From NCBI GenBank assembly GCA_963765875.1, contig CAVXYK010000017.1, forward strand, positions 1-64,000: a stretch of DNA of 64,000 nucleotides, given 5' to 3'. Positions 30,145 to 38,442 of this stretch are shown here, piece by piece; positions within the stretch are counted from its first letter, which is position 1, and the number at the start of each line of letters is the position of its first letter. Source of the DNA: JAWKOK01 sp963765875. GTDB lineage: Bacteria; Chloroflexota; Anaerolineae; Caldilineales; Caldilineaceae. The notes below the pieces were generated by a model. That model worked only from the letters and a program-made list of their open reading frames with translations. It was not told the origin of the DNA and made no database searches. Both the position numbers and the translations under genes were made by a program.

Positions 30145-30200
30145 CTTTCGGCCACAGATCCACACGGATGGAAAATGGATGAGACACAGACAGTACTGGA
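30145..30200. repeat. CACAGAT/CACGGAT word repeat upstream of DUF1624 gene
   Basis: GGCCACAGATCCACACGGATGG and GAGACACAGACAG repeat the words seen at 25225-25690. Apart from this and AT-rich promoter-like DNA, the 394-base divergent gap 29862-30255 shows nothing clear. Confidence 0.5.
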
Positions 30201-30255
30201 TAGCCTCCAGACGTTCGATCTATCAAGCTTGATGGAATCCAGCAGGAGTTATTGA

Positions 30256-31140
30256 TTGTCTACTGCAACTGCCGCAACACCTAAGTCTAAATCGCAAACC
30301 GAACCTACGTCAGCCAAGTCCGCCTCCAAGCCAAAGACAAAGAAGGGCAATCGGTTCTGGGAGATCGACACATTGCGTGGCGTGGCCATCGTCATGATGA
30401 TCATCTTCCACCTCATGTGGGATCTCTGGTTCTTCGGTGTGCGGCCGGAGACTGTTCTCTATGCCGGATTCTGGAAATACTTCCAGCGCACCATACCGAT
30501 CCTCTTCCTTTCGCTGGCCGGCATCTCTCTCACGTTGAGCTATCGCTTTGCCATCCGCTCGCGCGGCAACAGTGAAAAGCTGTTCCGTAAATTTCTGTGG
30601 CGGGGGCTAAAAGTCTTCGGTCTGGGCATGATCATCACCATTGCGGTCTGGGCGGCGGGGACAGGCTACGTCCACTTCGGCATCCTGCACCTGATCGGCT
30701 TCTCCATCATCGCCGCCTACCCATTCCTTCGCTACCGCTGGATCAACCTGGTGCTCTGGATTCTCTTCGTGATTGGAGGCTATTTTCTCCAGGATCTGCG
30801 CATCGACGCCCTGTCATCACTGTTCGGGCAGGACAGTGCGCTGATTCCATTCCTGGAAACCGATCCTGCCTGGGTAGCCTGGCTAGGAATCACGCCCCGA
30901 GGCTACGTGCCGGTGGACTACTTTCCAGTGATCCCGTGGTTCGGCGTGGTGCTATTGGGCATCTTCCTCGGCAACACGTTCTACACAACCGAAGGCCGCA
31001 CATTCTACCTGCCCGACAACTCGAATTGGCCGCCCATGCGCTTCCTGAGCTTCCTTGGACGTCACTCGCTTGTCATCTACGTGATCCACCAGCCGATCTT
31101 GATCGCGTCCTTGTACGTGCTCGGAATCATTCGGTTCTAA
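30256..31140 (+). CDS. DUF1624 (heparan-alpha-glucosaminide acetyltransferase-like) membrane protein
   Basis: A 294-aa integral membrane protein with about seven helices. The first follows the family signature WEIDTLRGVAIVMMIIFHLMWDL (about residues 36-58). A Lys/Ser/Pro-rich cytosolic tail of 30 residues precedes it. Other helices include ILFLSLAGISLTLSY, VFGLGMIITIAVWAAGTGYV and VIPWFGVVLLGIFLG, with the C-terminal LGRHSLVIYVIHQPILIASL typical of acyltransferase-like membrane families. Predicted role: transfer of an acyl group across the membrane, by family analogy only. The start is a TTG with AGGAG 7 bases upstream. It ends at a strong terminator. Confidence 0.8.
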   Translation: MSTATAATPKSKSQTEPTSAKSASKPKTKKGNRFWEIDTLRGVAIVMMIIFHLMWDLWFFGVRPETVLYAGFWKYFQRTIPILFLSLAGISLTLSYRFAIRSRGNSEKLFRKFLWRGLKVFGLGMIITIAVWAAGTGYVHFGILHLIGFSIIAAYPFLRYRWINLVLWILFVIGGYFLQDLRIDALSSLFGQDSALIPFLETDPAWVAWLGITPRGYVPVDYFPVIPWFGVVLLGIFLGNTFYTTEGRTFYLPDNSNWPPMRFLSFLGRHSLVIYVIHQPILIASLYVLGIIRF

Positions 31141-31169
31141 TCTCCAGCTCCAAGTTCCCCTACCATCCA

Positions 31170-31214
31170 AACAGACACCCGGCTCATCGATGCAAAGCCG
31201 GGTGTCTGTTTTCG
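31170..31214 (+). terminator. Intrinsic terminator after the DUF1624 gene
   Basis: A 15-bp stem AACAGACACCCGGCT (31170-31184) with its exact inverse (31196-31210), an 11-nt loop and a T-tract ending at 31214. Confidence 0.85.
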
Positions 31215-31337
31215 GCGAAACCGAAATACGCGACCAACAGTCTAGCGGCAACGAAAAATCCTCTTCCAACATGGTTCCGTTCGATCTTAGCCACGACCGG
31301 GATCTTTCGTATCGCGGAGCCTGCACCGCAGCGATAT

Positions 31338-31461
31338 TCCAGAATTCAGGTGTTTCTTCTAATGTGCCAAGAGGTGCGCGCACGTTGACGGAACGGTCAC
31401 GGTCCATCGTGATCGTGATTGACTTGCGTTTGGGGAAGATGAGCTGATAGGTCAATTCCAT
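31338..31461 (-). pseudogene. Fragment of a YgjP-like (DUF45) metallopeptidase
   Basis: The first 40 codons from ATG 31461 read MELTYQLIFPKRKSITITMD, then RDRSVNVRAPLGTLEE, the N-terminus of the YgjP/DUF45 zinc metallopeptidase family. After that the reading is unrelated and no HExxH motif occurs. The fragment overlaps the end of the hsdR remnant by 10 bases, as expected if it was the last gene of a type I restriction operon, where such genes are often found. Confidence 0.6.
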
Positions 31462-31994
31462 GCCACTATCCGCTGACGATCACGCGACGATCTGGCTCGC
31501 GCCCATTCCGTCCGGTGCGAAACCAATGTCTTGCATTTGGCAAAGACGTTGGGCAATCCAGCAAATCGCTCCGACAACAGGATTGCCTGGATATCGGCGC
31601 CCAGCCGTTTCTGTGCCGGCGTCGATTGCCAAAATCCGACCGTACGAATCTCACGCTCGGTATTGACAGCCACACTGGTGTTCTCCAACAACAGATCCGA
31701 CACCTGGCGGTTGTTCTCCATGAGGCTGGACTGGGGAAAATGGGTGACACGCCGAGCCGCCTCGGCCACTTGCTCTTCACGCAGGAAGGGATTGATAGTG
31801 CGCAGCGCCTCGTCCAGTTTGGGGCGAAGGACGACCTCATCAAAGCTGGACCGGAAACTCTCGGACGGGGCCTGACCTTGCTGCAAGCGAACCACATCCC
31901 AGCCCAGATCGGCCAGTTGGTCTAGAAAGGGGTCTTCGACGTGGCCCTTTTCGTGAAGCTTGAGTTGGCGACCCTTATCGTTAGAGAGAGTCAT
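31452..31994 (-). pseudogene. hsdR: Internally deleted type I restriction endonuclease subunit R
   Basis: The 180-aa open frame begins with the HsdR N-terminal region: DPFLDQLADLGWDVVRLQ, SFDEVVLRPKLDEALRTINPF, FPQSSLMENNRQVSDLLLENTSV (about residues 22-107). It then jumps to FWQSTPAQKRLGADIQAILL and LPNVFAKCKTLVSHRTEWARA, which look to me like the extreme C-terminus of such proteins. The nuclease and the whole SF2 helicase (about 800 residues in an intact subunit) are missing, so it cannot restrict DNA. The deletion left the frame open. Confidence 0.7.
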
Positions 31995-32009
31995 GGGACT
32001 GCCCTTTGT

Positions 32010-32441
32010 TTATCCATCCTCTGTCGGTGGATGCCAACCGACGCGCAGCCAATTTCGTCGAGCGTCCAGGATGGCGTCGTTGTTCATGTTCAGGGCGAGG
32101 ATGGTCACGCGTCCAGTGGCCGATGCGCCCAACAGGTGAATGCCATCACTGGCCCAGGCGAAATGGTCACCCCAACGATGCTCTCTCGGATGAAAAAGCG
32201 CGGTCGATTCGCCGGTAAGCGGATCATCCAATTCGGTGGTCGTCTGCTTGAAAAGGTTGCAGCGGTGGCAGGCGAAACAGAGGTTGTCGAAATCGTTGAG
32301 GCCGCCCTTGCTACGCGGCAAAATGTGATCCACAACCATGGGAAAACCGGAGGTGGCTTGGGCAGTACGACAATAGGCGCAACGGTGATCGTCTACGTCC
32401 AGCAATCGTTGGCGGAGAGCGTTCGGGAGATATTGGCTCAT
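32010..32441 (-). CDS. HNH endonuclease domain protein
   Basis: A 143-aa intact protein with CAYC, the HNH core VVDHILPRSKGGLNDFDNLCFACHRCN (about residues 37-63) and a conserved tail DPLTGESTALFHPREHRWGDHFAW, then GVTILALN-like and WLRVGWHPP. All expected zinc and catalytic residues (CxxC, DH, N, CxxC) are present. The partner gene ends 6 bases before its ATG on the same strand, so they form a two-gene operon. HNH proteins with this LFHPR..W..HF tail are common in cyanobacteria and Chloroflexota beside a small helical protein; the target is unknown. It lies within the ruins of a type I restriction locus yet is itself undamaged. Confidence 0.85.
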   Translation of the reverse strand: MSQYLPNALRQRLLDVDDHRCAYCRTAQATSGFPMVVDHILPRSKGGLNDFDNLCFACHRCNLFKQTTTELDDPLTGESTALFHPREHRWGDHFAWASDGIHLLGASATGRVTILALNMNNDAILDARRNWLRVGWHPPTEDG

Positions 32442-32447
32442 CAGAAA

Positions 32448-32861
32448 CTAGAGTTTTTCGGCCGGTGGAATGGCATGGCCGCGCCAGCGTAGCAGAGCCA
32501 CGGCATGGGCTTTGCGCAGCATGAGCAGATCGGCTTCCTCACTGTACTGAGCCAACTCCGACTGCTCTTGGGAGGTGATCAGTTGATTTGCATTTTTGTC
32601 GAGCAGTTCTTGCAGTCGGGCCATCTCCGCTTCGCTGCGTCGACTGCGGGCGACACACCAGAGAGCATCGTCATCCAGGCGATCCAACGCAGCCAGATCC
32701 GCTTGGAAACGCGCCGGCGCTTCCTCCCAATTGGGCGGACCGCCCACCTCCACGGCGCGCACCAACAGGGCGGTGACCGGTTGGCTGGTCGCCTTGGCCA
32801 TCTGTTGGAAACGCACCAGCAGTGCTTCCGGCAAGGGCAATGTAACGTTCTTTGTGGTCAT
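32448..32861 (-). CDS. Small helical protein, partner of the HNH endonuclease
   Basis: A 137-aa protein. The N-terminus MTTKNVTLPLPEALLVRFQQMAKATSQPV looks like a ribbon-helix-helix DNA-binding motif. The rest is helical and charged: RRSEAEMARLQELLDKN, LTSQ-like SQEQSELAQYSEEADLLMLRKAHAVALLRWRGHAIP. The gene is followed after 6 bases by the HNH gene. The layout (RHH-like protein first, nuclease second) resembles toxin-antitoxin order, but I have no evidence of toxicity. No strong Shine-Dalgarno is seen. Confidence 0.7.
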   Translation of the reverse strand: MTTKNVTLPLPEALLVRFQQMAKATSQPVTALLVRAVEVGGPPNWEEAPARFQADLAALDRLDDDALWCVARSRRSEAEMARLQELLDKNANQLITSQEQSELAQYSEEADLLMLRKAHAVALLRWRGHAIPPAEKL

Positions 32862-33263
32862 TGGCGCACCTATTCTCGGGTTTCTCCCAGGATAGCCCCG
32901 TCTCTATACCCCAAGATTGCCTCGGGTGTTCGATCATCCAGAATCGGCAGGGCTGCAGATTTCCGACCGATACGCAAAAGGGCGTCAGCAGCCATAGATT
33001 GACGGTTTGCGTGCCTCTTTTGTTCACGGGCTAGACACTCGCGGCAGCGCACACTCCACCGCATCGGACTCATTTTCGCCGATGACGGTTACCATTTCTT
33101 GCAGAAATCGTACTGCAGCGGGTTGATCAATGATAATGGTCACAGTCGTCTTCTCACGATGCCATGCTCTCACAATAGTGTGGTTCGATCATATGCCAGA
33201 GGTCGAAAACAGTCAACAGAAACAGAAGCGACACCACCTGCCAACTTCATTAGCCATTGCTGT

Positions 33264-33536
33264 TCAGACATTGCAGTTTCGGATGAACTCGAAAAGCCGC
33301 ACCACCTGTTTATCGAGATCCAACACATCGAGGTTCGCGGGATGCGTGACAACCTCATGTGCTACCTTGATTTTGTCGGCCTGTTTCGCATCACCTTGAC
33401 CGGCCTCGTAGCAAAGACATCCGGCGAACTGACCATCTTCGATCAGTCCTTTTGCCTTCGGATGAACCGCCTTCACGGCTTCTGCCAGAAGTTCTGGCGA
33501 CACATGGTTCTCGATCTCTCGACCCATCAAACACAT
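33264..33536 (-). pseudogene. Unrecognised remnant joined out of frame to the hsdM fragment
   Basis: A 90-codon open frame reading ENHVSPELLAEAVKAVHPKA, then LIEDGQFAGCLCYEAG and LDLDKQVVRLFEFIRNCNV. Composition and codon use look protein-like, but it follows the hsdM fragment in a different frame. I do not recognise it; it may be the end of another gene brought in by deletion. The DNA from 32862 to 33263 shows no gene. Confidence 0.35.
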
Positions 33537-33672
33537 CGGACATGCGCTTGAGAAAGAGCATGCCGAAGATGTACTCCTTGTATTCGGACGCGTCCATAGA
33601 ACCGTTCAGGACATCGGCGGCTTTCATGAGGAAAGTCTCGAGTTGAGATAAGGTGATTGTAGAGACAGACAT
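33531..33672 (-). pseudogene. hsdM: 5' fragment of a type I DNA methyltransferase subunit M
   Basis: From ATG 33672 the frame reads LSQLETFLMKAADVLNGSMD, then ASEYKEYIFGMLFLKRMSDVFD, which is the N-terminal helical domain of HsdM. The match stops after about 47 residues, and neither NPPF nor any SAM motif follows. With the hsdR and YgjP remnants downstream on the same strand, this is the head of a deleted type I restriction operon. The gap 33673-33975 shows no gene. Confidence 0.7.
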
Positions 33673-33975
33673 GTTCGACTGTTGCAATCAGAAATTGACA
33701 GGTAAAATAGTTGCAAAGGTTCCGGGTTGCCAGACAGGATCAACCTCTGGCGTATTATAGCAGTTTTGTCCAAAAACCGAACATCTGTTTGGCCACTTCA
33801 TGCCTGCATGGATTTGGCGGAGATGATATAATCGACCACATTGATCCGGGTCGGGAGTGAGAACCGCTGCTTTCTCTTTCAAACGAATAATCAGCGACAA
33901 TCCGTTCAATCCGGCATATCCGCGATGAACTGATCAACGCCAGCTGTAATGAAATCATGATCGAGGAGACCGAAA

Positions 33976-34977
33976 ATGGCCTACAATCTTCGCAACCGAA
34001 ATTTCCTGAAAGTGATTGACTTCACCAAGGGCGAACTCGAATTCCTGCTCAAGCTCTCCGCCGATCTCAAAGCGGCCAAATATGGAGGCTATGAACAGCC
34101 GCGCCTGACCGGCAAGAACATCGCCCTGATCTTCGAGAAATCATCCACCCGTACGCGCTGCGCCTTCGAGGTGGCAGCCTACGACCAGGGCGCGCACGTC
34201 ACCTATCTCGGGCCCAGCGGCTCGCAGATCGGCCACAAGGAGTCGATGAAGGACACGGCGCGGGTGCTGGGGCGCATGTACGACGGAATCGAGTATCGGG
34301 GCTTCGGCCAGGAGCAGGTCGAGATCCTGGGCGAGCATGCAGGGGTGCCGGTCTGGAACGGCCTGACCAACGAGTTCCATCCCACCCAAATGCTGGCCGA
34401 CGTGCTCACCATGATCGAACAGAGCGACAAGCCGCTAGAACAGATCGCCTACTGTTACACCGGCGATGCGCGCAACAACATGGGCCACTCACTGATGCTG
34501 GTCGGCTGCATTCTGAGCATGGATGTGCGCATCTGCAGCCCGGCTTCGTTGGCCCCCGATGAAAAATTGGTAGCGATTGCTCGTGAACTGGCTGAGAAAA
34601 ACGGCGCACGCCTGACCATCACGGAGGATGTGACCGCGGCCGTCAAAGGTGTTGACTACGTCCACACCGACGTCTGGGTCTCCATGGGCGAGCCGGCCGA
34701 AGTCTGGGACGAACGCATCAAGTTGCTCAAGCCCTATCAGGTCAACGCCGGGCTGATGGCGCTGGCCGGGAACCCTGATGTCAAGTTCATGCACTGTCTG
34801 CCCGCCTTCCACAACCGAGAGACGACCGTCGGCGCGGATATCTACGAGAAGACTGGGATGGATGGGCTTGAGGTCACTGAGGAAGTCTTCGAATCGCCGC
34901 GTTCCATCGTCTTCGACCAGGCCGAGAACCGCATGCACACGATCAAGGCCGTGATGGTAGCCACGCTGGGAGATTAG
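33976..34977 (+). CDS. arcB: Ornithine carbamoyltransferase
   Basis: A 333-aa cytosolic enzyme interconverting ornithine + carbamoyl phosphate and citrulline + phosphate. The carbamoyl-phosphate motif STRTR is at residues 57-61; YLGPSGSQIGHKESMKDTARVL, NGLTNEFHPTQMLADVLTM and the ornithine-side MHCLPAFH (about 271-278) follow. The long form with GSQIGHKES and the downstream arginine deiminase gene indicate the catabolic arginine deiminase pathway (arcB) rather than biosynthesis (argF), though both use this reaction. ATG 33976 has GAGGAG upstream. It is separated from arcA by a foldback repeat that may uncouple expression. Confidence 0.95.
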   Translation: MAYNLRNRNFLKVIDFTKGELEFLLKLSADLKAAKYGGYEQPRLTGKNIALIFEKSSTRTRCAFEVAAYDQGAHVTYLGPSGSQIGHKESMKDTARVLGRMYDGIEYRGFGQEQVEILGEHAGVPVWNGLTNEFHPTQMLADVLTMIEQSDKPLEQIAYCYTGDARNNMGHSLMLVGCILSMDVRICSPASLAPDEKLVAIARELAEKNGARLTITEDVTAAVKGVDYVHTDVWVSMGEPAEVWDERIKLLKPYQVNAGLMALAGNPDVKFMHCLPAFHNRETTVGADIYEKTGMDGLEVTEEVFESPRSIVFDQAENRMHTIKAVMVATLGD

Positions 34978-35085
34978 GGATCGGTGATCGGGATCGGGGA
35001 TTAGGGCGCTGGTGCAGACCGAGCATAATCCACGCCCCCGGATTCCTAATCCCTAATTCCTAGTCCCCGATCCCCGATCACCAAC
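34976..35085. repeat. GGGGATTAGG / CCCCGATCC foldback between arcB and arcA
   Basis: Left words GGGATCGGTGATCGGGATC and GGGGATTAGGG face right words CCTAATCCCTAATTCCTAG and CCCCGATCCCCGATCACC. The arms can pair over roughly 30 bp with small mismatches. Heptamer-like units GGGGATT/AATCCCC resemble cyanobacterial STRR families. In the arc transcript this would form a large hairpin between the two genes. Confidence 0.65.
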
Positions 35086-35106
35086 AAAACACTCAAGGAG
35101 AGAACA

Positions 35107-36369
35107 GTGGCCGAATTCGGCGTACACTCGGAAGTGGGTAAGCTGCGCAAGGTGATGGTCCATCGACCGGACCTGAGCCTGCGTCGACTGACGCCGGCCA
35201 ACCACGATGATCTGCTCTTTGATGACGTGCTCTGGGTCGACATGGCCCGAGAGGAACATGACGCCTTCACACAGGTGATGTGCGATCGCGGGGTCGAGGT
35301 CTACTACATTGAGGACTTGCTGGCCGAGACGCTTGCTGCCGTCGATGAGCAGACCAAGCGCGGATACATCAACCGTATCATCAATGAATACACAATGGGC
35401 TGGGGACTGGTCGAAGTTCTACGCGATTACATTCACCAGTTGTCGCCCATAGAGCTGGCGACACACCTCATCGGCGGGCTGACCAAGCAAGAGGTCGACT
35501 TGGACTGGAACCACTTGAGCAAGGTGTCGGCGCTGGCCGCTATCGCCACCGATGACACCTTCATCCTGCCGCCGCTGCCCAACACGCTCTTCACGCGCGA
35601 TTCATCCTGCTGGATCTACAACGGCGTGGCCATCAACCCAATGCACTCGCCGGCTCGTCGTCTGGAAGCCATCAATGTCGAGGCCATCTACCGGGATCAT
35701 CCCATGTTCCGCGATGCCGAATTCGAACACTGGTATCCGCCCCTGGACGACGACGACCGCCTGGATGCTTCAGACTTTGGCCTGGCATCGCTTGAGGGCG
35801 GTGACGTCATGCCCATCGGCAATCGGACCGTGCTCATCGGTATGAGCGAGCGCACGACCGGCCGCATGATCGAGCAGATCGCCAGGGCTCTCTTTGCCAA
35901 AGATGCAGCCGAACGGGTGATCGCCTGTGTCATGACCAAGGACCGCGCCCACATGCACCTGGACACGGTCTTCACCTTCCTGGATGTCGACGCGGTCACA
36001 GTCTACCCCAACGTCGTAGACAAGATCAGGGCCTTCAGCATTCGTCCTTCGGACAGCGAACCTGGTTTTGATGTGACCGAGGAGAAGGGCTTCCTCTCTT
36101 CCGTGCAGGATGCCCTCGGCGTGAAGAAGCTGCGCATCGTGCCCACCGGCGGAGACCGATACCAGCAAGCCCGCGAGCAATGGGATGACGGCAACAACGT
36201 AGTCGCACTGGAGCCGGGCGTGGTCATCTCCTACGAAAAGAACACCCACACGATCCAGAACATGCGCAACGCAGGCATCACCGTCATTCCCATCCAGGGC
36301 TTTGAATTAGGCAAAGGGCGCGGTGGCGGCCACTGTATGACCTGTCCGTTGTTGCGGGATGGAATCTAG
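35107..36369 (+). CDS. arcA: Arginine deiminase
   Basis: A 420-aa enzyme hydrolysing arginine to citrulline and ammonia. Motifs: VHSEVGKLRKVMVHRPD near the N-terminus, FTRDSSCWIYNGVAINPM, LEGGDVMPIGNRTVLIGMSERT, HMHLDTVFTFLD with the catalytic His, and the C-terminal GGGHCMTCPLLRD with catalytic Cys at residue 410. Start is GTG 35107 with AAGGAG at 7-8 bases. With the upstream ornithine carbamoyltransferase it gives the first two steps of anaerobic arginine catabolism; no carbamate kinase or ArcD antiporter is in this window. Its stop directly abuts the stop of the convergent MFS gene. Confidence 0.95.
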   Translation: MAEFGVHSEVGKLRKVMVHRPDLSLRRLTPANHDDLLFDDVLWVDMAREEHDAFTQVMCDRGVEVYYIEDLLAETLAAVDEQTKRGYINRIINEYTMGWGLVEVLRDYIHQLSPIELATHLIGGLTKQEVDLDWNHLSKVSALAAIATDDTFILPPLPNTLFTRDSSCWIYNGVAINPMHSPARRLEAINVEAIYRDHPMFRDAEFEHWYPPLDDDDRLDASDFGLASLEGGDVMPIGNRTVLIGMSERTTGRMIEQIARALFAKDAAERVIACVMTKDRAHMHLDTVFTFLDVDAVTVYPNVVDKIRAFSIRPSDSEPGFDVTEEKGFLSSVQDALGVKKLRIVPTGGDRYQQAREQWDDGNNVVALEPGVVISYEKNTHTIQNMRNAGITVIPIQGFELGKGRGGGHCMTCPLLRDGI

Positions 36370-37620
36370 CTACGCCACTGCCGGCTGCGGCACGTAGCGC
36401 GCCCGAAAGATCAGCCAGATCAACAGCATGGCCACGCCGGCCAACCCCATGCTCAACAACACCTGCTGAACGCCCATCCCCAGTGAATCCATGGCGAACC
36501 CGGCCCAGAGCACAGAGAAGGACTGGGTCAGCGTGAGGACGGCAAATTCGAAGGAGAAGACACGGCCGCGATATTCGTCCGTGACGATCTTCTGAAGCAG
36601 CGCGCTGGAGAAGACCCAGACCGCGCCGCTGCCGATGCCGCGCACCACCGTCATGACCAGCACCACCGAGAGCAAATTGGCTAACCCCAGGCCGGTGACG
36701 CCTAGTATCAGCATCACAAAGCCGATCGTAATGGCGCGCAGCGAAGCAGCGCGACTGTCGCCAATCCACTGGCGCAGAAGAATCGGCCCCAACGCGGTGC
36801 CGAGACCGGTGGCGGCGTAGACAAGCCCCAACGTCAGCGTGCCGTTGCCGTTCAACGGGAAGATGTTCTCGGCCAGCGGAATCTCAACCACATTGATCGC
36901 ACCCCAGATCAACGCGCCCCCGGCCTTGACCAATGCCAGCCCCAAGATGTAGGGGCGCCCCGTCAGATAGCGCAGACCGCCCACAAACTCGAACAGTCCG
37001 CTCCCTTGATTTGCTTGGACCATCCGCTCATGCGGCGTCGACATCGGCAGATCGATGCGGCTCACAAACCAGGCTGAGATCAGAAAGGTGAGGGCGTCCA
37101 AGACAAAGGCCGCGGTGATGCCTAAAAAGGCCGTAGCCAGCCCGCCGAGCATTGCGCCAATGGCCAGCATGGAGCTCCAGGTGAAGCCGTCCAGTGCATT
37201 GGCCGCGACCAGGTCGTCCTCCTCCACGACCTTGGGCAATAGCGCCGTCTGCGCAGGCGTGAAGAAGGCGCTCAACGTAAACTGGAGGATGGTCAGCAAA
37301 TAGAAAAGCCAGATTAACTCATCGCTGCGGATGAGCAGGAAGCCGAGAACCGTGAGCGCACGCAGCACGTCGCTGAGGATCATGATCTGGCGGCGGCTGT
37401 AGCGGTCGGCCACGACACCGGCCACCGGACTGACAAAAAAGAGGGGCAGAAAGCGCGCCAGGAAGAGGTAGCTGATGGCCGTCCCAGACCCGGTGAGTGA
37501 TGCGATTAGCGTGGCCGAGGCCAGCAGGTTGAACCAGTCACCCAGATAGCTGATCATCTTGGCCAACCAGAGGTTGCGATAGTTGTGGTTGCGGCCTAGA
37601 AGGTTGATGTAGGTGTTCAC
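36370..37620 (-). CDS. MFS exporter (MFS_3 / EntS-like)
   Basis: A 416-aa permease with about twelve hydrophobic helices, beginning NYRNLWLAKMISYLGDWFNLLASATLI, with the motif-A-like segment PVAGVVADRYSRRQIMILSDVLRA after helix 2 (about residues 60-85). This pattern fits the drug/siderophore exporter group rather than sugar porters; the substrate is unknown. The frame is open to 37722, but that extension is translated from a CGGAT-word repeat, so I place the start at GTG 37620, which gives a normal length. The stop codon abuts that of arcA with no gap, and no terminator hairpin fits there. Confidence 0.85.
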   Translation of the reverse strand: MNTYINLLGRNHNYRNLWLAKMISYLGDWFNLLASATLIASLTGSGTAISYLFLARFLPLFFVSPVAGVVADRYSRRQIMILSDVLRALTVLGFLLIRSDELIWLFYLLTILQFTLSAFFTPAQTALLPKVVEEDDLVAANALDGFTWSSMLAIGAMLGGLATAFLGITAAFVLDALTFLISAWFVSRIDLPMSTPHERMVQANQGSGLFEFVGGLRYLTGRPYILGLALVKAGGALIWGAINVVEIPLAENIFPLNGNGTLTLGLVYAATGLGTALGPILLRQWIGDSRAASLRAITIGFVMLILGVTGLGLANLLSVVLVMTVVRGIGSGAVWVFSSALLQKIVTDEYRGRVFSFEFAVLTLTQSFSVLWAGFAMDSLGMGVQQVLLSMGLAGVAMLLIWLIFRARYVPQPAVA

Positions 37621-37645
37621 AGGTGTTCCGATGGTGAAAGGGATA

Positions 37646-37725
37646 GAACGCGGATGGAGTGGATTAGGCGGATTCCCGCGGATTTTGGGTCTGGTTTTGT
37701 CCGCCAGATCAATCTGATCCACGAT
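37646..37725. repeat. CGGAT-word repeat at the MFS gene start
   Basis: GAACGCGGATGGAGTGG, ATTAGGCGGATTCCCGCGG and CCGCCAGATC/GATCCACG repeat the words found at 22933-23074 and 42618-42655. It spuriously extends the MFS reading frame by 34 codons. Confidence 0.5.
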
Positions 37726-37807
37726 TTCCAGCGATGATGTACGGTTGCTACGGTATCAAGAAAAGCTATGATAACGGCACCATTGTGCGATGGCCTAATC
37801 ATGTCGT

Positions 37808-37839
37808 GACCGTCGCGACGCGACGATCCCGCGACGGTC
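37808..37839. promoter_or_regulatory. Palindrome upstream of the 37918 gene
   Basis: GACCGTCGCG (37808-37817) and CGCGACGGTC (37830-37839) are exact inverse copies with a 12-nt spacer that itself contains CGACGCGACG. It lies about 80 bases before the gene, a plausible operator. No terminator T-tract follows. Confidence 0.35.
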
Positions 37840-37917
37840 GCCCCCTATCCTACAACCATCGAGTGCAAACAGAGACCGGCGCTGAACCACCGGTAACTAC
37901 ATCTAGGGGAAACAACC

Positions 37918-38335
37918 ATGCTATCCACCAATACGATTTCGACCTTTGTCCCGAACGCCATCGTCCGCTTCGCCGGCAGCCTGTCGTTTCAGAACGTCGA
38001 CATCAAGCGACTCAGCCGCCCCGGTTTTTACCGGGACGCTGCATTGCACAGTGCCTACGCCAAGTTCACTAGCGGCTATGGCAACTGGGTCGATTCGCTA
38101 TTTGACGAACATTTTCTGGCCCACGGCGGCGCCGCAACCCTCATCGAGTTCGCCGCCGGCAAGATCAGTCGCCATGACGCGGCTATTGCTCTGGCCTATG
38201 CCTGGGACAACCAGATGGGGCCCGTACGCAGTGCCGTCCGCCGAGTCGCATCGCCGACGTCGCATCGCCGACGCAACCATGGCCGCCGACCGTTTTCTGA
38301 CCTTGTACGGCAGCGAATTGGCGGCGAACGCATAG
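37918..38335 (+). pseudogene. Uncharacterised protein, frameshifted near its end
   Basis: The first 106 codons read well (FVPNAIVRFAGSLSFQNVD, HSAYAKFTSGYGNWVDSLFD, GKISRHDAAIALAYAWDNQMG). Near 38240 the frame changes: the downstream frame RRRRIADATMAADRFLTLYG, SELAANA, stop 38335, continues the same style. The break contains a 14-bp tandem duplication (TCGCATCGCCGACG twice), so slippage or misassembly is likely. No family is recognised and no signal peptide is seen. It is followed by a strong bidirectional terminator. Confidence 0.45.
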
Positions 38336-38373
38336 AGAACTGATGCCACGCCGGCCTCTGCACAGCATGTTCA

Positions 38374-38423
38374 CCCAAAACAAGAGTCCGGCCTTTTGAA
38401 TGAGGCCGGACTCTTGTTTTGGG
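38374..38423. terminator. Bidirectional intrinsic terminator
   Basis: A perfect 21-bp stem: CCCAAAACAAGAGTCCGGCC plus T at 38374-38394, inverse at 38403-38423, with an 8-nt loop. It serves the convergent 37918 gene and the M16C protease gene. A-rich and T-rich flanks lie inside the stem, as in the 27883 and 52649 terminators. Confidence 0.85.
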
Positions 38424-38442
38424 CGTATTCATGTTTAGTGAA

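Noticed and set aside
33099..33551. 150-codon plus-strand open frame across the restriction-operon remnants
   Set aside because: It is antisense to the recognisable hsdM fragment and the adjoining remnant, and its sequence matches nothing I recognise.
31338..33672. Functional type I restriction-modification system
   Set aside because: HsdM is reduced to about 47 residues, HsdR lacks the nuclease and helicase, and no HsdS is present.
37621..37722. N-terminal extension of the MFS protein
   Set aside because: The extension is translated repeat DNA of the CGGAT-word family, and family members start near GTG 37620.
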